From: Chryseobacterium indicum
GTDB taxonomy: Bacteria; Bacteroidota; Bacteroidia; Flavobacteriales; Weeksellaceae
Assembly: GCF_021504595.1 (NCBI RefSeq)
Contig: NZ_JACSGT010000001.1
Coordinates: 682,001-746,000, forward strand
Length of the DNA stretch: 64,000 nt
Reading direction: 5' to 3'
Part shown: positions 1 through 8,782 of the stretch, piece after piece
Layout: every line of letters begins with the position of its first letter
Position numbering within the stretch: the stretch's first letter is position 1
The notes under the pieces: generated by a model
Database searches by the model: none
Told to the model about the DNA's origin: nothing
Seen by the model: the letters and a program-made list of their open reading frames with translations, nothing else
Translations under genes and position numbers: made by a program

Positions 1-28
1 CAATTGTACACCTCCAAAATTATTACCT

Positions 29-1160
29 ATGTTAATAACATTAAAACAAAAGAAACTTAAAGATGGAAGAATAAGTCTTTATCTTGAATATTATAAAGGT
101 TCCAATATCGGTGTTGATGGAAAACGTATCCACATTAGAGATTTTGAATATTTAAAAATGTACTTACTTCAAGATCCTAAAACTCCTAAAGAAAAAAAAG
201 ATAATAAGGAAAACCTAAAGCTAGCTGAAGATATTCTAGCTATTCGAAAAGCTGAATATGTACAGGGAAAGTTTGATATTAAAAATACAGCAAAAAGCAA
301 GCGAAGGTTTTTGGAATATTTTTCAGAAAAAACGGAAGAAAAAGTCAATTCTGTTAATAACTATGGAAATTGGACCTCAACACTAGTCCACCTCAAAAAG
401 ATTGTCCCTACAAATTTACTTTTTGAAGAGATTGACGACAAGTTCGTTAAAAAAGTAAAAAACTACATAGATAATGAAGCCAAGACCAAAAGTGAATTAC
501 CTTTATCTTTAAATTCGAAATATGCCTATTTCAATAAATTCAAAGCTTGTTTGAGAAGTGCTTTTGATGAAGGATATTTATCAATTAATTACGCTGCAAA
601 AGTAAAGTCTTTTGATCAAGCTGAAAGTCAAAGAGAGTATTTAACACACGATGAGCTTCAACGGCTTGCTAATATCTTGTAAATATGATGTACTTAAAAA
701 AGCTTTTATATTTTCCTGTCTAACAGGTTTACTATGGTCGGATATCAATACTTTGATTTGGTCAGAAGTTAGAAACGAGGAGGATATCAGCAGGATTAAT
801 TTTAGGCAAGAAAAAACGGATGGTGTCGAATATTTATATATATCAAAGCAGGCAAGAGATATTTTAGGAGAGAGAAAATTAGGAACAGAACGCGTTTTCA
901 AAGGATTGAAATATGGTGTTGGTTTTAACAATGAAATTGTTCGATGGTGTAATAGAGCTGAAATCTACAAACACATAACATTCCACAGCGCAAGACATAC
1001 CAACGCGGTATTATTATTAGAAAATGGAGCAGATATCTACACGGTTTCAAAAAGATTAGGGCACAGAGAGATTAGACCAACAGCTATTTACGCAAAAATA
1101 GTAGACAAGAAAATGAAGGAAGCATCAGAATTAATTCCACACTTAAGTATTAATCTGTAA
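29..1160 (+). pseudogene. Tyrosine recombinase (integrase), frameshifted
   Basis: This is a site-specific tyrosine recombinase of the Bacteroidetes phage-integrase/SAM-like type, which would integrate and excise the element. An N-terminal arm and core-binding part (29-682) and a C-terminal catalytic part (from about 670) lie in different frames. The switch is near 665-680, where the reading should pass from DELQRLAN into CKYDVLKKAF. The catalytic half shows HSARHTNA and LGHREIRPTAIYAKI with the nucleophile Tyr. The usual TGLRWSD motif reads TGLLWSD, so the first catalytic Arg is replaced by Leu. Two independent lesions make it almost certainly inactive. The frame is open upstream of the ATG to the window edge, so the true start may lie outside. 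Confidence 0.9.
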
Positions 1161-1346
1161 ATTTTCAACACAAATTATCTTGATTCTAAGTTTTAGTATC
1201 GATACTATAAAGTTTCGGGTCATAAGTCTTTTTTGGAAATTTACAAGAGAATTTTTGCATATTGAATCAACAAAATTCATATCTTAAAATCATCTTTAAG
1301 TGATCTAAATTGCTTAAATTAAAAGCTAAACATAAAACTAAATACT

Positions 1347-2282
1347 ATGAAAGAAAGCATGAAAAAAGAAACGCATGTTGGTTTACAACCTATTAGAGTA
1401 TTAAAACATAATTTGACTGCAAGACTAGAAAATCGCAGTAAGGATTTGATCAAGTTGCTACAACATAATTCTAAACTCAATAAGTACATTTCTTATGAAT
1501 CTTTTGACGAACCGTTGATTAATGGTCAAAAACCATATATTGACAAAGATGGTATTATACATATTCATGAAACTTTTCTTTCCTATTTATGGATAATTAG
1601 TTTTACCATGTTTGTATTATACGAAGAAGCAGTGGCAATCCCGGACCTGATAAAAAGAAATATTCAGCCTCCCAAAAGTCAAAATGTTGAACTGATTAAA
1701 TTAACTGAGGAGTTATTTGATTATGCAAAATCACTTGTCAGGGTTTTTTCAAAATGGGATACGGAGTATTTTCCAAATCCTGAATTTTTTGACCGTAGCT
1801 CAGATGAAGGTTTTTATATTGAAAGAAACAATGATTTATATGTTGAAGCGATGAACTTTATTCTTTTTCATGAAATCGCACATGCTGAATTTGAGCACAT
1901 TAAAAAGAAAAATGTTAAGAGATTGAATAATGAGGAATTAAAAGAAATGGAATTAGAGGCTGATTCCCGAGCTATCAATTTACTTCTTAAAGAGTATAGA
2001 AGCAAAAACCTTAGTGATCTTTCCATAATTGTTGGTCTAGCATCTATATTATTTTGTGGTCAAAATTTATCGGGTGGAAATAAACATCCTGATATAGATA
2101 TAAGACTTGAAAATGCCTTACAAATTATAAATCCTGCTGATGATAGCCCTGTATGGGCGTTTTTGGTTTTATTCATAAAGTTATGGGATAAACAATTTTC
2201 ACATAACTTTATAGAAAACAGTGAGTATGATAGTTTCAAAGCTTTTTACTATGAGCTTATAACTCAGGCTAAAAAATTGTAA
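1347..2282 (+). CDS. Lit-like (U49-type) HEXXH metallopeptidase
   Basis: This is a predicted soluble zinc metallopeptidase of 311 aa. HEIAH lies at about residues 174-178 and a second metal-ligand candidate ELEADSRA at about 200-207, followed by a HPDIDIRL stretch near residue 250. This arrangement resembles the U49/Lit phage-exclusion peptidases; Lit of E. coli cleaves EF-Tu during T4 infection. The U49 assignment comes from motif layout, not alignment. There is no signal peptide. It is the first of three cargo genes between the broken integrase and the excisionase-like gene, a typical place for defence cargo. Alternatively it could be an ImmA/IrrE-type regulator protease, but no HTH domain is seen. 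Confidence 0.6.
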   Translation: MKESMKKETHVGLQPIRVLKHNLTARLENRSKDLIKLLQHNSKLNKYISYESFDEPLINGQKPYIDKDGIIHIHETFLSYLWIISFTMFVLYEEAVAIPDLIKRNIQPPKSQNVELIKLTEELFDYAKSLVRVFSKWDTEYFPNPEFFDRSSDEGFYIERNNDLYVEAMNFILFHEIAHAEFEHIKKKNVKRLNNEELKEMELEADSRAINLLLKEYRSKNLSDLSIIVGLASILFCGQNLSGGNKHPDIDIRLENALQIINPADDSPVWAFLVLFIKLWDKQFSHNFIENSEYDSFKAFYYELITQAKKL

Positions 2283-2354
2283 ACTAAAACTTTCAAAATA
2301 CAAATTTGATTTAATTAATCATTTTATTTCTAATATAAGTTAACCATTATATGT

Positions 2355-3470
2355 ATGAGTACAAAATTACAATGGCTTGTTCCGTGCTACTTTGATGTCG
2401 ATGAAAATGCTGATGCTGATGAAGAAATTATCCTTGATATTACAAATGATGTAAAGCATATTCTTACTTTAGAGATTTCAGAAAAGAAAATTGAATATGG
2501 ACATAATTATGGACTTAAAACTTTTGTCTCTGATGAAGTTGAAAAGGTTTTGATTAAAATCTTACCAAAGTTTAGGACTGGTTTAGTAAACAGTGATCGT
2601 ATTCAAGAATATATTATGGAGAATCTTGGGAAAATATATTTGTACTTTAATGTTGATGAGGACTACAAAAAGTGGCATTACACAAGTGGCATTGTTATTA
2701 TTGAGACTCATCTTACCAGAAAAACCAAAATTCCTTCTAGAGACCAAATCAAAACGATGAACTCAATACCCCATGGTTTTTTGCAGAGTTATCACCAATA
2801 TAATGCTTTGCAGAAGGAAATATCATTTTTGTTTTTATCAGCATTGCATTTAACTTACCCTACAACCTCTTTTATGGGATTAAATAGTACTTTCAATGGA
2901 GGGATTATTCATTTTTTTTCAGGAAAAAGACACTTTTATGAAAATCTCAAAACAGATGTTTTTATGCATCATGTTTTAATTACACAATCACGAGTTGAAA
3001 ATCTAAAATCTAACTTATCAGGGATAGCAAAAGTTTGGAATTGTAATTTGTGGTCATTGAAAAGATATTTAATCGCAGTGGAGTCTCATGTTGATGATAT
3101 GGATAAACTTCTAGATTTAGTATATGCTTTAGAGGGATTGTTTGAAAAAAATACATCATCTGATTTTATAAAATTATTTTGTATCATACACTTGAGTAAA
3201 AATAAAAATGAGGCTAGAAAATTGAAGGCTATTTTAGACTCGGTGTTTAAAATTAGAAATGAAATTGCGCATGGAGGATTTCATTATCGAGGATATGAAC
3301 ATATTAAAGTCAATGGAAAAGAAATCCTTTCTCAAGATCTTTATTGGGAGATGAAAGTGATCGTATCAACCTTAATAATTATGGGAATTAACAGAATATT
3401 GCAAAATAAAGATATCCGAAATTTGAACTTTAAAATTGATGATCTTTATGATAGGATTTACACTTCTTGA
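2355..3470 (+). CDS. Apea-like HEPN domain protein
   Basis: This is a 371-aa cytoplasmic protein. Its C-terminal third (about residues 240-360) is helical and carries the HEPN signature R-N-E-I-A-H (RX4H) at about residues 299-304. It is preceded by a YALEGLFEK segment like that of the Apea/HEPN family. HEPN proteins with this motif are often metal-independent RNases in conflict systems. The N-terminal 230 residues are not recognised. It lies 72 nt after the Lit-like peptidase gene and 92 nt before a nuclease gene, all in the same direction, so the three may form one cargo cassette. RNase activity is inferred. Confidence 0.55.
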   Translation: MSTKLQWLVPCYFDVDENADADEEIILDITNDVKHILTLEISEKKIEYGHNYGLKTFVSDEVEKVLIKILPKFRTGLVNSDRIQEYIMENLGKIYLYFNVDEDYKKWHYTSGIVIIETHLTRKTKIPSRDQIKTMNSIPHGFLQSYHQYNALQKEISFLFLSALHLTYPTTSFMGLNSTFNGGIIHFFSGKRHFYENLKTDVFMHHVLITQSRVENLKSNLSGIAKVWNCNLWSLKRYLIAVESHVDDMDKLLDLVYALEGLFEKNTSSDFIKLFCIIHLSKNKNEARKLKAILDSVFKIRNEIAHGGFHYRGYEHIKVNGKEILSQDLYWEMKVIVSTLIIMGINRILQNKDIRNLNFKIDDLYDRIYTS

Positions 3471-3562
3471 TTTTCTGATAATTGTCTAATTTAATATATG
3501 TTTGAATTGCATACACATTTGATGATTGACTATAAAATATTAATAACTATAAATTGCAAATT

Positions 3563-5209
3563 ATGCCTGGATATATAATTGAAGGTAAAAGAGTTATTAC
3601 TTCAGATGATAAATATAAAGATGTTTATTGGCCTGAACTTTCTGAATTGATTAAAGAAAAGTACTTCAGCGAAGCATTAGAAATATCAGATCCTAAAATT
3701 GTTGAAGAAATATTGAAATTTAGCTTTAGTTTTTTCTGTGAAAAATTGGAAGAAAAAATTAAGGAAGAAAAAAGATTTTCATTTTATTTGTTTTGTCATA
3801 ATTTACATGAAGATTCACTTGATATTTTTTTAAAACAAACAGAAGGATACAAGCTAAGTATAAATGAGGAAAAATTTGCTGCTTCTCGTAGGATACTAAA
3901 GGTTATCCTTGAACAATCGACTAAATATGAACTGAACGGAGCTCCCAATTTCTTTTTAGAAATGAAAACAAATAGAGGTGAGTATTCAAACTTTCTTGAG
4001 CAACTGATCTATATAGCTGAATGGGCATTTATTTCAAGTGAGTATCTGGCAAGAGCTCAATTGTTTTCAAAAGCAATAGGGGTAAAAAATGATCTTGAAA
4101 ATAGTGAAATCGCTTTTTTAACCTATCAACCTTATCCGCTATTCTTTTCTTACATTTTTAGTGACTTGCCTAACCACGACTCTCAAGTTGCGCTTTCAGA
4201 TTGTATTGATGATTTTAAATCTTTAATTCAGAATAAGTATTTGATCAAATATGATGATTTATGTTACTTTGTTGCTGAAATTTTACAAAATCCTCAAAAT
4301 CGACTAGGGGTGACAGTATTGCCAGAAATAGTAAAAATTGTTAAAGCCAATACAAGTGTTGATCATGATTTTCTTGATAGTTTTTATGCTGGGCTGACAG
4401 TTACCAGAGAAAATGCCTTAACTATTGAAGATTCATTTTATAAAAATCAAGATATATATAAACATACTTTTCGACCAATTCTAGAATATTCCATAGACGG
4501 AAAACAATATCATATTATCGGTGCTAATAAATGGGGGGAAAGTTTGATGCTATTAACTACCAATTGTTTTCCATTTGGGATTTTTCCGCCAGAATGGAAG
4601 ATCAATAAGGATTTAAAAAAGTTTATTGAGAAAATTGATAATACTCATGATAAAGTTCTTCAGAACCCCATAGCAGAATTGATAAAAACAAAGAAATTTC
4701 CTTTTGAAATCGATATAAAAAGTTTTCAATCAGTTAAAAAGCAATTTATAAATATAGACAAGACCATTGGTGATATTGATGTTCTGTTTCTTGATTTGAT
4801 AAATAAAAGGATATATGTTTGTGAATGTAAACATAATCGGTCAAGATTTGATTATAATAACTGGAAAAGGGATTACAATAATTTTAAAGAGAAATATGAG
4901 GAACAATTAAAAAGAAAAATGGAATGGACCGCAAATAATATTTCTGTCGTACAGAATCATTTTAAATTGAGAAGTAACTCCCCAATTAATATTGATCTTA
5001 GTACCTTTGAAGTAGTTGGTATATTCATTATTAATGCACCAACTATCTACATGTACAATAGTCCATATAAATGCTATACTATTCACGATTTTGATAGATT
5101 GCTTAATGATGAAAATCCATATCCTGATTTCTTTATTTCAGATGAGGATAGCGGAAAAGTTTATAAAATTCAGCATCCTTATTTTGAAAATATTGAAAGT
5201 CAGATATAA
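3563..5209 (+). CDS. PD-(D/E)XK-like nuclease of unknown system
   Basis: This large, mainly helical protein has a C-terminal restriction-endonuclease-like core. GDIDVLFLD at about residues 403-411 supplies the Asp, and VCECKHNRS at about 418-426 supplies the E-x-K. A basic helix (NFKEKYEEQLKRKMEW) follows. The first roughly 380 residues are not recognised. The ATG at 3563 is preferred over an in-frame TTG at 3554. It is the third gene of the block behind the integrase, which suggests a nuclease effector of a defence cargo rather than a classical type II enzyme, because no methylase is nearby. The family assignment rests on the motif alone. Confidence 0.5.
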   Translation: MPGYIIEGKRVITSDDKYKDVYWPELSELIKEKYFSEALEISDPKIVEEILKFSFSFFCEKLEEKIKEEKRFSFYLFCHNLHEDSLDIFLKQTEGYKLSINEEKFAASRRILKVILEQSTKYELNGAPNFFLEMKTNRGEYSNFLEQLIYIAEWAFISSEYLARAQLFSKAIGVKNDLENSEIAFLTYQPYPLFFSYIFSDLPNHDSQVALSDCIDDFKSLIQNKYLIKYDDLCYFVAEILQNPQNRLGVTVLPEIVKIVKANTSVDHDFLDSFYAGLTVTRENALTIEDSFYKNQDIYKHTFRPILEYSIDGKQYHIIGANKWGESLMLLTTNCFPFGIFPPEWKINKDLKKFIEKIDNTHDKVLQNPIAELIKTKKFPFEIDIKSFQSVKKQFINIDKTIGDIDVLFLDLINKRIYVCECKHNRSRFDYNNWKRDYNNFKEKYEEQLKRKMEWTANNISVVQNHFKLRSNSPINIDLSTFEVVGIFIINAPTIYMYNSPYKCYTIHDFDRLLNDENPYPDFFISDEDSGKVYKIQHPYFENIESQI

Positions 5210-5311
5210 TAAGATAAATTTTATACATGATATTTTTTACAAAGATAGGCTGTTTGTCTTTTGTACATTAAAAATTATCTGAATTAAAGCTAATAATAAA
5301 AACTATAAATT

Positions 5312-6040
5312 ATGAGTACAATTTTATACGGGCTGGTTTGGTACGTGTTTTTAGTTCCAATATTACAAAGTTTTATACCCTTTAGTTACTTTTGGAGGTT
5401 TGCGAAAGAGTATCTGCACGGTGAGCCGACCAGTTGGAATCCGAAAACAGACAGATTGCTATTAACATTTTCGTTTTTCTTTACTGGATTCTCAATTATG
5501 GTGTCAAGGCAAATACTAAAGGGTGAAACTGAAGATTCATTGTCTTTAACACTATTGAATGTATTTTCACTTACTGTTTTTTTACTATTTACAGGGATGT
5601 TGTTTTATTTAAGACGTAAAGATCTTAAAAAATTTAGTGAAGCAAAGTTCACTCTAACTATGCCAAGCTCAAATATTAAAGATTCAAAAAAAATGTCTTA
5701 CGGAAATGTGATTCCAAATACAATTAAAATGAAGATTTTTGAAAGTTTAAGAAAATATTCATTTATTGACGATGATTTGTCACAAGATGATTTTGAAATT
5801 CAATTTTTAGTAGAACCAATAAGATTAAACATGACAGTTCCTGCTTTCAGAGAGTTTTATAATCTGTTAACTCAAAATTTTCCAAAACTAAAAAGAATAA
5901 AGCAGAAAGACTTTGTTAAACTGTTCATAAATTCGAGAAAAGAGGATTTCTACGATATTGACCAATTTGGAAAATCTTCTGTACCAACCTCAAGACTTTC
6001 AACCGACCTCAATTTAATTTTTAAGGACCTCAAGAGGTAA
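5312..6040 (+). CDS. Membrane protein of unknown function, three N-terminal helices
   Basis: I do not recognise this 242-aa protein. It starts with three hydrophobic helices (about residues 3-25, 45-66 and 75-98), then a soluble, charged C-terminal half of about 140 residues containing SYGNVIP and a helical tail. This would place it in the inner membrane with a cytoplasmic domain. The ATG at 5312 follows an A-rich leader like that of its neighbours. A strong terminator lies 41 nt downstream, so this gene closes the cargo block of the integrated element. Some regulatory proteins of Bacteroidetes conjugative elements have a membrane anchor plus cytoplasmic domain, but no assignment is made. Confidence 0.45.
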   Translation: MSTILYGLVWYVFLVPILQSFIPFSYFWRFAKEYLHGEPTSWNPKTDRLLLTFSFFFTGFSIMVSRQILKGETEDSLSLTLLNVFSLTVFLLFTGMLFYLRRKDLKKFSEAKFTLTMPSSNIKDSKKMSYGNVIPNTIKMKIFESLRKYSFIDDDLSQDDFEIQFLVEPIRLNMTVPAFREFYNLLTQNFPKLKRIKQKDFVKLFINSRKEDFYDIDQFGKSSVPTSRLSTDLNLIFKDLKR

Positions 6041-6081
6041 AAAAAAAATAGACTAATTTTAGTTGAATTTACCTGTTTAAA

Positions 6082-6112
6082 GGTGGAAAACATACGTTTT
6101 CCACCTTTTTTA
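6082..6112 (+). terminator. Rho-independent terminator
   Basis: A perfect 10-bp stem (GGTGGAAAAC / GTTTTCCACC) with an ATAC loop is followed by a T-run. It ends the cargo block 41 nt after the membrane-protein gene. Because it overlaps any earlier in-frame start of the next gene, it also argues for the ATG at 6161. Confidence 0.9.
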
Positions 6113-6160
6113 TTTTTTCATTTAGATTCTTTTGTTCCACTAATCTTAAAATATTATGCA

Positions 6161-6451
6161 ATGGATTATGATCTTATCTTAAAGAAATTAGACCGTATAG
6201 AGAAGTTTGTAGTGGGTTTAAAAGAAATTTTAAACTTAGAGGAGCTTTCAGAATATACCGGTTTTACCAAATCTACGATTTACAAATTAGTTCATCAATC
6301 ATTAATCCCCTACTCTAAACCCAATGGGAAAGTTTTATTTTTTGAAAGGAAAAAAATAGATCTGTGGCTTTTGCAAAATAGTTACAAGTCACTATTCGAA
6401 ATAAAAGAAGACGCAATTACTTACACTGATAAAAATAGGTCACACTTATAA
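6161..6451 (+). CDS. Helix-turn-helix (excisionase-family) protein
   Basis: This 96-aa protein has a MerR-like/HTH_17 winged helix. LNLEELSEYTGFTKSTIYKLV is followed by the wing with YSKPNGKVLFFERKKIDLWLL. Such proteins act as recombination directionality factors or transcription regulators in Bacteroidetes mobile elements. The start at 6161 is chosen because the longer reading frame begins with a GTG inside a transcription terminator. It lies just upstream of a DUF3853 gene, an initiator-like gene and a primase, which is a common order in mobilizable islands of Flavobacteriia. Confidence 0.8.
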   Translation: MDYDLILKKLDRIEKFVVGLKEILNLEELSEYTGFTKSTIYKLVHQSLIPYSKPNGKVLFFERKKIDLWLLQNSYKSLFEIKEDAITYTDKNRSHL

Positions 6452-6484
6452 TATTCTCAACTTTCAAAGATAAAGATAGAACAA

Positions 6485-6742
6485 TTGAAAAAGAAATTCG
6501 TATGGCAGATGACAGGAGAGGAGTTTCTATTCCTGATAAATGAAACTAGGAATAACACTATAAGAAAGGATGCCATTCCAAAACATGTAAGAAAAAAAAT
6601 TGACAATCAATATGTTTATGGACTTAAAGGTATAGCCAAATTATTTGGTTGTAGTGTTTCCTCAGCTATGAGATTAAAGAAAAGTGGGAAAATTAATGAT
6701 GCGCTTGTTCAGGAGGGACGAAAAATAATAGTAGACGCATAA
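6485..6742 (+). CDS. DUF3853 family protein
   Basis: This is a small basic protein of about 85 aa. An N-terminal MTGEEFLFLI segment is followed by a helix-turn-helix-like C-terminus (YGLKGIAKLFGCSVSSAMRLKKSGKI and a short wing, EGRKIIVDA). The layout matches DUF3853 proteins, which accompany excisionase-like and primase genes in Bacteroidetes conjugative or mobilizable elements. Its role is unknown but DNA binding is likely. The start is uncertain: TTG at 6485 gives 85 aa, the ATG at 6509 gives 77 aa. It lies 33 nt after the upstream HTH gene, so co-transcription is likely. Confidence 0.7.
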   Translation: MKKKFVWQMTGEEFLFLINETRNNTIRKDAIPKHVRKKIDNQYVYGLKGIAKLFGCSVSSAMRLKKSGKINDALVQEGRKIIVDA

Positions 6743-6809
6743 AAGGCTTTACTACTTTTTAACATAGATAATAGTGATGCTATTTAACCGATTATAAAAA
6801 TGATCGAAG

Positions 6810-7904
6810 ATGTTCAATAAAGAAAATAATCACAAAATTGTCAGAAAAGAATTTATTAATGACAGGATTATTGATAATATTAGAATCGGGAATAATTTTG
6901 TTGATGATTTTATTTTTGATGAGAAGAATCAAGCTGCCGATATTCCAATTAATGCTTTGAGAGTGATTTTTAATATTATTTCTATCATAAGCAACGAACA
7001 ATTTCGTCCCGAAGATCGTCCTAAACAGCTTTCATTATTCGATGAAGAGTTTGAAACGGAAAACAATACTTTCGCTTTGCTAAAAATAAAAAATAGTAAG
7101 ATATCACCGAGTGGTTCTACAAAACAGGTTGTAAGTGCCTATGAATTTCTTACAAAATTTAAAATGGGATGGTATAAATCACTTAATAATAAAGGAAGGG
7201 AAATAAAAACTTTTGCAGGGCTGATTTCTACACCAACGTATGATGAAAGAGGTTATACTTCTTTTCTTATTAGCAGTTACTGGCTGAAGAAATTAATTGT
7301 GATACCGGAATATAACTATGTTCTATATCATCTGGTTTACAATGTGAAAAATAATAAGCATATTATCTTTGCGATCTGGCTTGCAAAGATTCCCCAAACT
7401 GGAACAGTTCTTAAGCTCTCTACATTTAATGCCAAGTTTGATCTGAACTATAAAACATCAAACGATTTTTGCTTTAAATTTTTGAAGCATGTAAAATTTA
7501 ATCTTGACAAGCATGGTACATTGTCTTTTAATTTTAAATACAAGGCAGATAATATATCAATACAGCCGTATTCTACCAGCTCATGTGAGAAGGCGGATGA
7601 GTTATTCGATGATCAGGAACACTTGTATATAACATATCGTATTAATTACTTTAAGAAAAGATATAAACTTGTAGAGAATGAAATAGAACAATTCTCTTTT
7701 CAATATCGTAATTTACCCCAGACAAGGCAGCTTGTCGAAAAATCATATAAATACTTCATCAAAAATAACAGAAAGCTAAATAGGAAATCTTCAGATTTCA
7801 AAGGAAAAGAATTTTTGAAAGAGTTACAGCAAATAATGATCGACCTATATAGAACTACTCGAATGGGAAAGTTGTTGCCTAACGGATGTCCGACAATTCT
7901 TTAA
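6810..7904 (+). CDS. Replication-initiator-like protein of the mobile element
   Basis: This is a 364-aa basic, aromatic-rich protein. An N-terminal part with IPINALRVIFNIIS resembles the winged-helix modules of Rep-type plasmid initiators. A second half contains several Lys/Arg-rich helices (YFKKRYKLVENEIEQF). The position between DUF3853 and a Toprim primase is where an initiator of an autonomously replicating mobilizable element would sit. No catalytic motif for rolling-circle nicking is visible. The function is inferred from fold impression and neighbours, so it could be another DNA-binding element protein. Confidence 0.45.
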   Translation: MFNKENNHKIVRKEFINDRIIDNIRIGNNFVDDFIFDEKNQAADIPINALRVIFNIISIISNEQFRPEDRPKQLSLFDEEFETENNTFALLKIKNSKISPSGSTKQVVSAYEFLTKFKMGWYKSLNNKGREIKTFAGLISTPTYDERGYTSFLISSYWLKKLIVIPEYNYVLYHLVYNVKNNKHIIFAIWLAKIPQTGTVLKLSTFNAKFDLNYKTSNDFCFKFLKHVKFNLDKHGTLSFNFKYKADNISIQPYSTSSCEKADELFDDQEHLYITYRINYFKKRYKLVENEIEQFSFQYRNLPQTRQLVEKSYKYFIKNNRKLNRKSSDFKGKEFLKELQQIMIDLYRTTRMGKLLPNGCPTIL

Positions 7905-7928
7905 TCAATATCATCAAAATAAATTATT

Positions 7929-8765
7929 ATGAATTGTGAACAGATAAAACAAAGCGTCAGCATTAGGGTCGTACTTGAATCATATGGTCTTTTTCCTGTA
8001 AAGGAAAATAAAAGGACAGCATTTTACTTTGCTTTAGACAGAGAAGAAAAAACAGCAAGCCTCTCTGTGGATTTTATTAAGAACACAGCTTTTGATTTTG
8101 GAACCGGAAAAAGTTATGACATAATATCAATAGTTCAGACGAAAAATAAATGTGATGTTTCAACTGCATTGGAATATTTGAGCAAGTTTGATTTTTCCAA
8201 TTCAACAAATGATAATATTGAAGCATCTGAGGAGTTGGAATATACAATTTTGAAAATAGTTGATATCTGCCATCCGGCATTGTTGGATTATTTAAAATCA
8301 AGAAAAGTCTTGGGCTGCAAGGACTTGGTAAAAGAAATCCATTACAGAATAAAAGGAAGATATTATTTTGGTCTTGCATTTCATAATAATTCCGGAGGTA
8401 TTGAGGTTCGTAATAAATATTCTAAAATTTGCTTAGGACCAAAAGATATCAGCCTAATTAAATCGACGAATGAGCATAATTCTGAATTGGCTGTATTTGA
8501 AGGTTTTTTTGATTATCTCTCTTATAGAACGATTGAAAAAGAAATTTCATCTTCGGATATAGATTATTTGGTACTTAATTCAACATCGATGCTTTTCCAT
8601 GCTGAAGAAATTATAAGAGAATATAAGAAAATATCGCTGTTCCTTGACAACGATATTTCTGGAAAAATCACAGGAGAGAAGATACTTCAAATAAATAAAA
8701 ATGTTGAAAATTGTTCTTTATTTTACCAGGATTATAAGGACTTGAACAGTTGGCTTATTAGATAA
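7929..8765 (+). CDS. Toprim-domain primase of mobile element
   Basis: This 278-aa protein would synthesise primers during element replication or transfer. The N-terminal part (REEKTASLSVDFIKNTAFDFGTG) matches the core of the CHC2-type primase domain but has no zinc-binding Cys/His set. The C-terminal half is a Toprim domain: LAVFEGFFDYLSY supplies the Glu and LFLDNDISG the D-x-D pair. The family in Bacteroidetes islands normally precedes mobA/mobB, but here an IS1182-type element begins 18 nt after the stop and no mob genes follow. It appears intact. Confidence 0.8.
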   Translation: MNCEQIKQSVSIRVVLESYGLFPVKENKRTAFYFALDREEKTASLSVDFIKNTAFDFGTGKSYDIISIVQTKNKCDVSTALEYLSKFDFSNSTNDNIEASEELEYTILKIVDICHPALLDYLKSRKVLGCKDLVKEIHYRIKGRYYFGLAFHNNSGGIEVRNKYSKICLGPKDISLIKSTNEHNSELAVFEGFFDYLSYRTIEKEISSSDIDYLVLNSTSMLFHAEEIIREYKKISLFLDNDISGKITGEKILQINKNVENCSLFYQDYKDLNSWLIR

Positions 8766-8782
8766 ACAAATAGAACGTAAGT

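Noticed and set aside
1..1346. tRNA gene as integration target next to the integrase
   Set aside because: No cloverleaf or CCA-like 3' end could be found near 1-28 or 1161-1346; any target would lie outside the window.
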